From Streptosporangiaceae bacterium (lineage in GTDB: Bacteria > Actinomycetota > Actinomycetes > Streptosporangiales > Streptosporangiaceae), in assembly GCA_030045215.1 (NCBI GenBank), contig JASIBJ010000818.1:1-6183 (forward strand): a stretch of DNA of 6,183 nt. The letters run 5' to 3'. The translations under genes were made by a program, and so were the position numbers. The notes below the pieces were generated by a model that searched no databases, was not told the origin of the DNA, and saw only the letters and a program-made list of their open reading frames with translations. The stretch's first letter is position 1. The number at the start of each line of letters is the position of its first letter. Shown piece by piece: positions 5,141 to 6,183 of this stretch.

Positions 5141-6183
5141 TCACCCGATCGGGCAGCCCGGCCTGGCCCTGGCCTCGCCCGAGTTCGGGCTCACCATCAG
5201 GCAGGATTCGTTGACCGCCTGGAAGTCCCTGGCCGGAATGCCCTTCAGCAGCGTCACCAGCGCGTCCGGCCACTGCGGGAACGCGCTGCCCTGGAAGTAC
5301 CAGTTGCTGCCGTTGTCGGCAAGGATCAGCCCGTAGTCCTGCATCTCCGTCAGCACAACCTTGGCGTCGCGGCAGTACGGCTGTGAGTTACGGCAGAACC
5401 GGGCCACGCTGAAGCTCGCCATCAGCCGGAAGCGCGCGCCCATCGGCGGCACGTCCGCGCTGGTGTCAGAGCTGGCGAAGTGCCGGGCCGGCCACAAGTA
5501 CGCGGCTTGCGTCACTGCGGCCGTGAACCGGATTGCGTGCGTGATCGGCTTGCCAGTTCGCACGGCCGCCTGCACCTCGGCGAAGTTGAGCAGGCCCGGC
5601 AGGATCGGCAGGCCTGCCGCGTCGGCGGAGGTCCAGCCGGCCGGGCGCAGCGCGTTCGACGTCAGTGACCACTCCGCACCCGAGCCGGCCGTCGAGCCGT
5701 GCGGGGAGTAGCGGGCGTCCCAGAGCTCATACAGCGCGCAGGTCGTCTTGTTCACCATGATCGCGTGCCGGTCGCCGGTGGAATTGCTGCCGCCCTCGAT
5801 CGGCGTGCTCGGACCGAACGGGTACAGGCCGCGATAGCTCTGGCTGGCGTACTCGAAACTGATCCGCACCCGCTTCGTCTTGTTCGTCACCACAGTGAAC
5901 GGGATGCCATACGGGTACCCGCCCGGATTCGGCCCGAAGTCCGGATGGAGATCGAGCGACGATCCCGGACCGGCGTCCATGCTGCGCATCCACGCTGCGC
6001 TGTACTTGCTGACTGGCAACCGGGAGATGTTGGTGTTCCATACGTTATTAGCAGGAAACACCGGGCAATTGGGGGCACCCGGCACTGTAGGGCCGACTCC
6101 GCTGTCAGGCCGCGTGGTTTCGTTCTCCGCCCGGTGGCCGACCGACGCGGCCGTCATGACCACCGGACTCGCCGGGCGCGGCG
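5141..6183 (-). CDS. Probable secreted protein of unknown function (5' partial)
   Basis: I cannot assign a function. The frame stays open past a GTG at 6163 to the window edge (upstream residues PRPASP), so the gene probably starts outside the window and the true start and any signal peptide are missing. Counting from that GTG, 340 residues are seen. A Thr/Pro/Gly-rich segment (about 1-35) is followed by a compact domain with NNVWNT (39-44), LHPDFG (72-77), STPIEGGSNSTGDRHAIMV (119-137), CALYELWDA (142-150), SNALRPAGWTSADAAGLPI (169-187), YLWPARHFASS (222-232), PPMGARFRL (239-247) and YGLILADNGSNWYFQG (277-292). From memory, similar domains occur in secreted hypothetical proteins of actinobacteria and other soil bacteria, with no function I know of. 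Six cysteines (33, 142, 257, 264, 321, 337) and the low-complexity N-terminus fit an exported, disulfide-bonded protein. It converges on psuG across 48 bases and has no evident tie to pseudouridine breakdown. Confidence 0.75.
   Translation of the reverse strand, partial: PRPASPVVMTAASVGHRAENETTRPDSGVGPTVPGAPNCPVFPANNVWNTNISRLPVSKYSAAWMRSMDAGPGSSLDLHPDFGPNPGGYPYGIPFTVVTNKTKRVRISFEYASQSYRGLYPFGPSTPIEGGSNSTGDRHAIMVNKTTCALYELWDARYSPHGSTAGSGAEWSLTSNALRPAGWTSADAAGLPILPGLLNFAEVQAAVRTGKPITHAIRFTAAVTQAAYLWPARHFASSDTSADVPPMGARFRLMASFSVARFCRNSQPYCRDAKVVLTEMQDYGLILADNGSNWYFQGSAFPQWPDALVTLLKGIPARDFQAVNESCLMVSPNSGEARARPGCPIG

Noticed and set aside
6161..6163. GTG at 6163 as the true start of the terminal minus-strand gene
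   Set aside because: The frame remains open to the window edge, and the protein looks exported but has no signal peptide after this GTG. The real start is probably outside the window.
1..6183. CRISPR arrays, tRNA/rRNA genes, insertion sequences, phage genes or attachment sites
   Set aside because: Reading both strands showed no regularly spaced repeat-spacer array, tRNA cloverleaf, transposase motif or terminal inverted repeats. The only repeats are the short ones listed.

Overview
The window comes from a high-GC bacterium, most likely an actinobacterium. Codons in the clear genes end mostly in G or C, GTG starts occur, and genes overlap by the 4-base GTGA/ATGA arrangement. A stand-alone polyprenol-phosphate mannose synthase-type GT2 enzyme fits that group. 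I cannot name a genus or species.

Layout. (1) 1-725 (+): the C-terminal proteolytic part of a Lon ATP-dependent protease, cut off at its 5' end by the window edge. (2) 737-778: a strong nested hairpin between the convergent lon and glycosyltransferase genes, a likely bidirectional terminator. (3) 807-1589 (-): a family 2 glycosyltransferase of the dolichol/polyprenol monophosphomannose synthase type. (4) 1590-1920: a 331-base divergent intergenic region holding weak promoter candidates, a 16-base palindrome, a 10-base tandem repeat and a doubtful 25-codon ORF. (5) 1921-5092 (+): three genes joined by 4-base start/stop overlaps. They encode a phospholipase C/acid phosphatase-type phosphoesterase without a signal peptide, a PfkB-family kinase (probable pseudouridine kinase, PsuK) and pseudouridine-5'-phosphate glycosidase (PsuG). 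(6) 5093-5140: a 48-base convergent gap; together with the psuG stop it carries three copies of a GGCGCCTAR motif. (7) 5141-6183 (-): a probably secreted protein of unknown function whose 5' end lies beyond the window.

How the genes work together. PsuK and PsuG form the known two-step pseudouridine breakdown route: pseudouridine is phosphorylated, and the C-C glycosidic bond of pseudouridine-5'-phosphate is then cleaved to uracil and ribose 5-phosphate. The unusual part is the phosphoesterase gene placed first and translationally coupled to psuK. This suggests, but does not prove, a role in supplying or processing a phosphorylated nucleoside or another phosphate ester in the same pathway. The phosphoesterase also uses more A/T-ending codons near its start than psuG does, so it may have joined the operon later. 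Lon, the glycosyltransferase and the terminal secreted protein look like independent transcription units.
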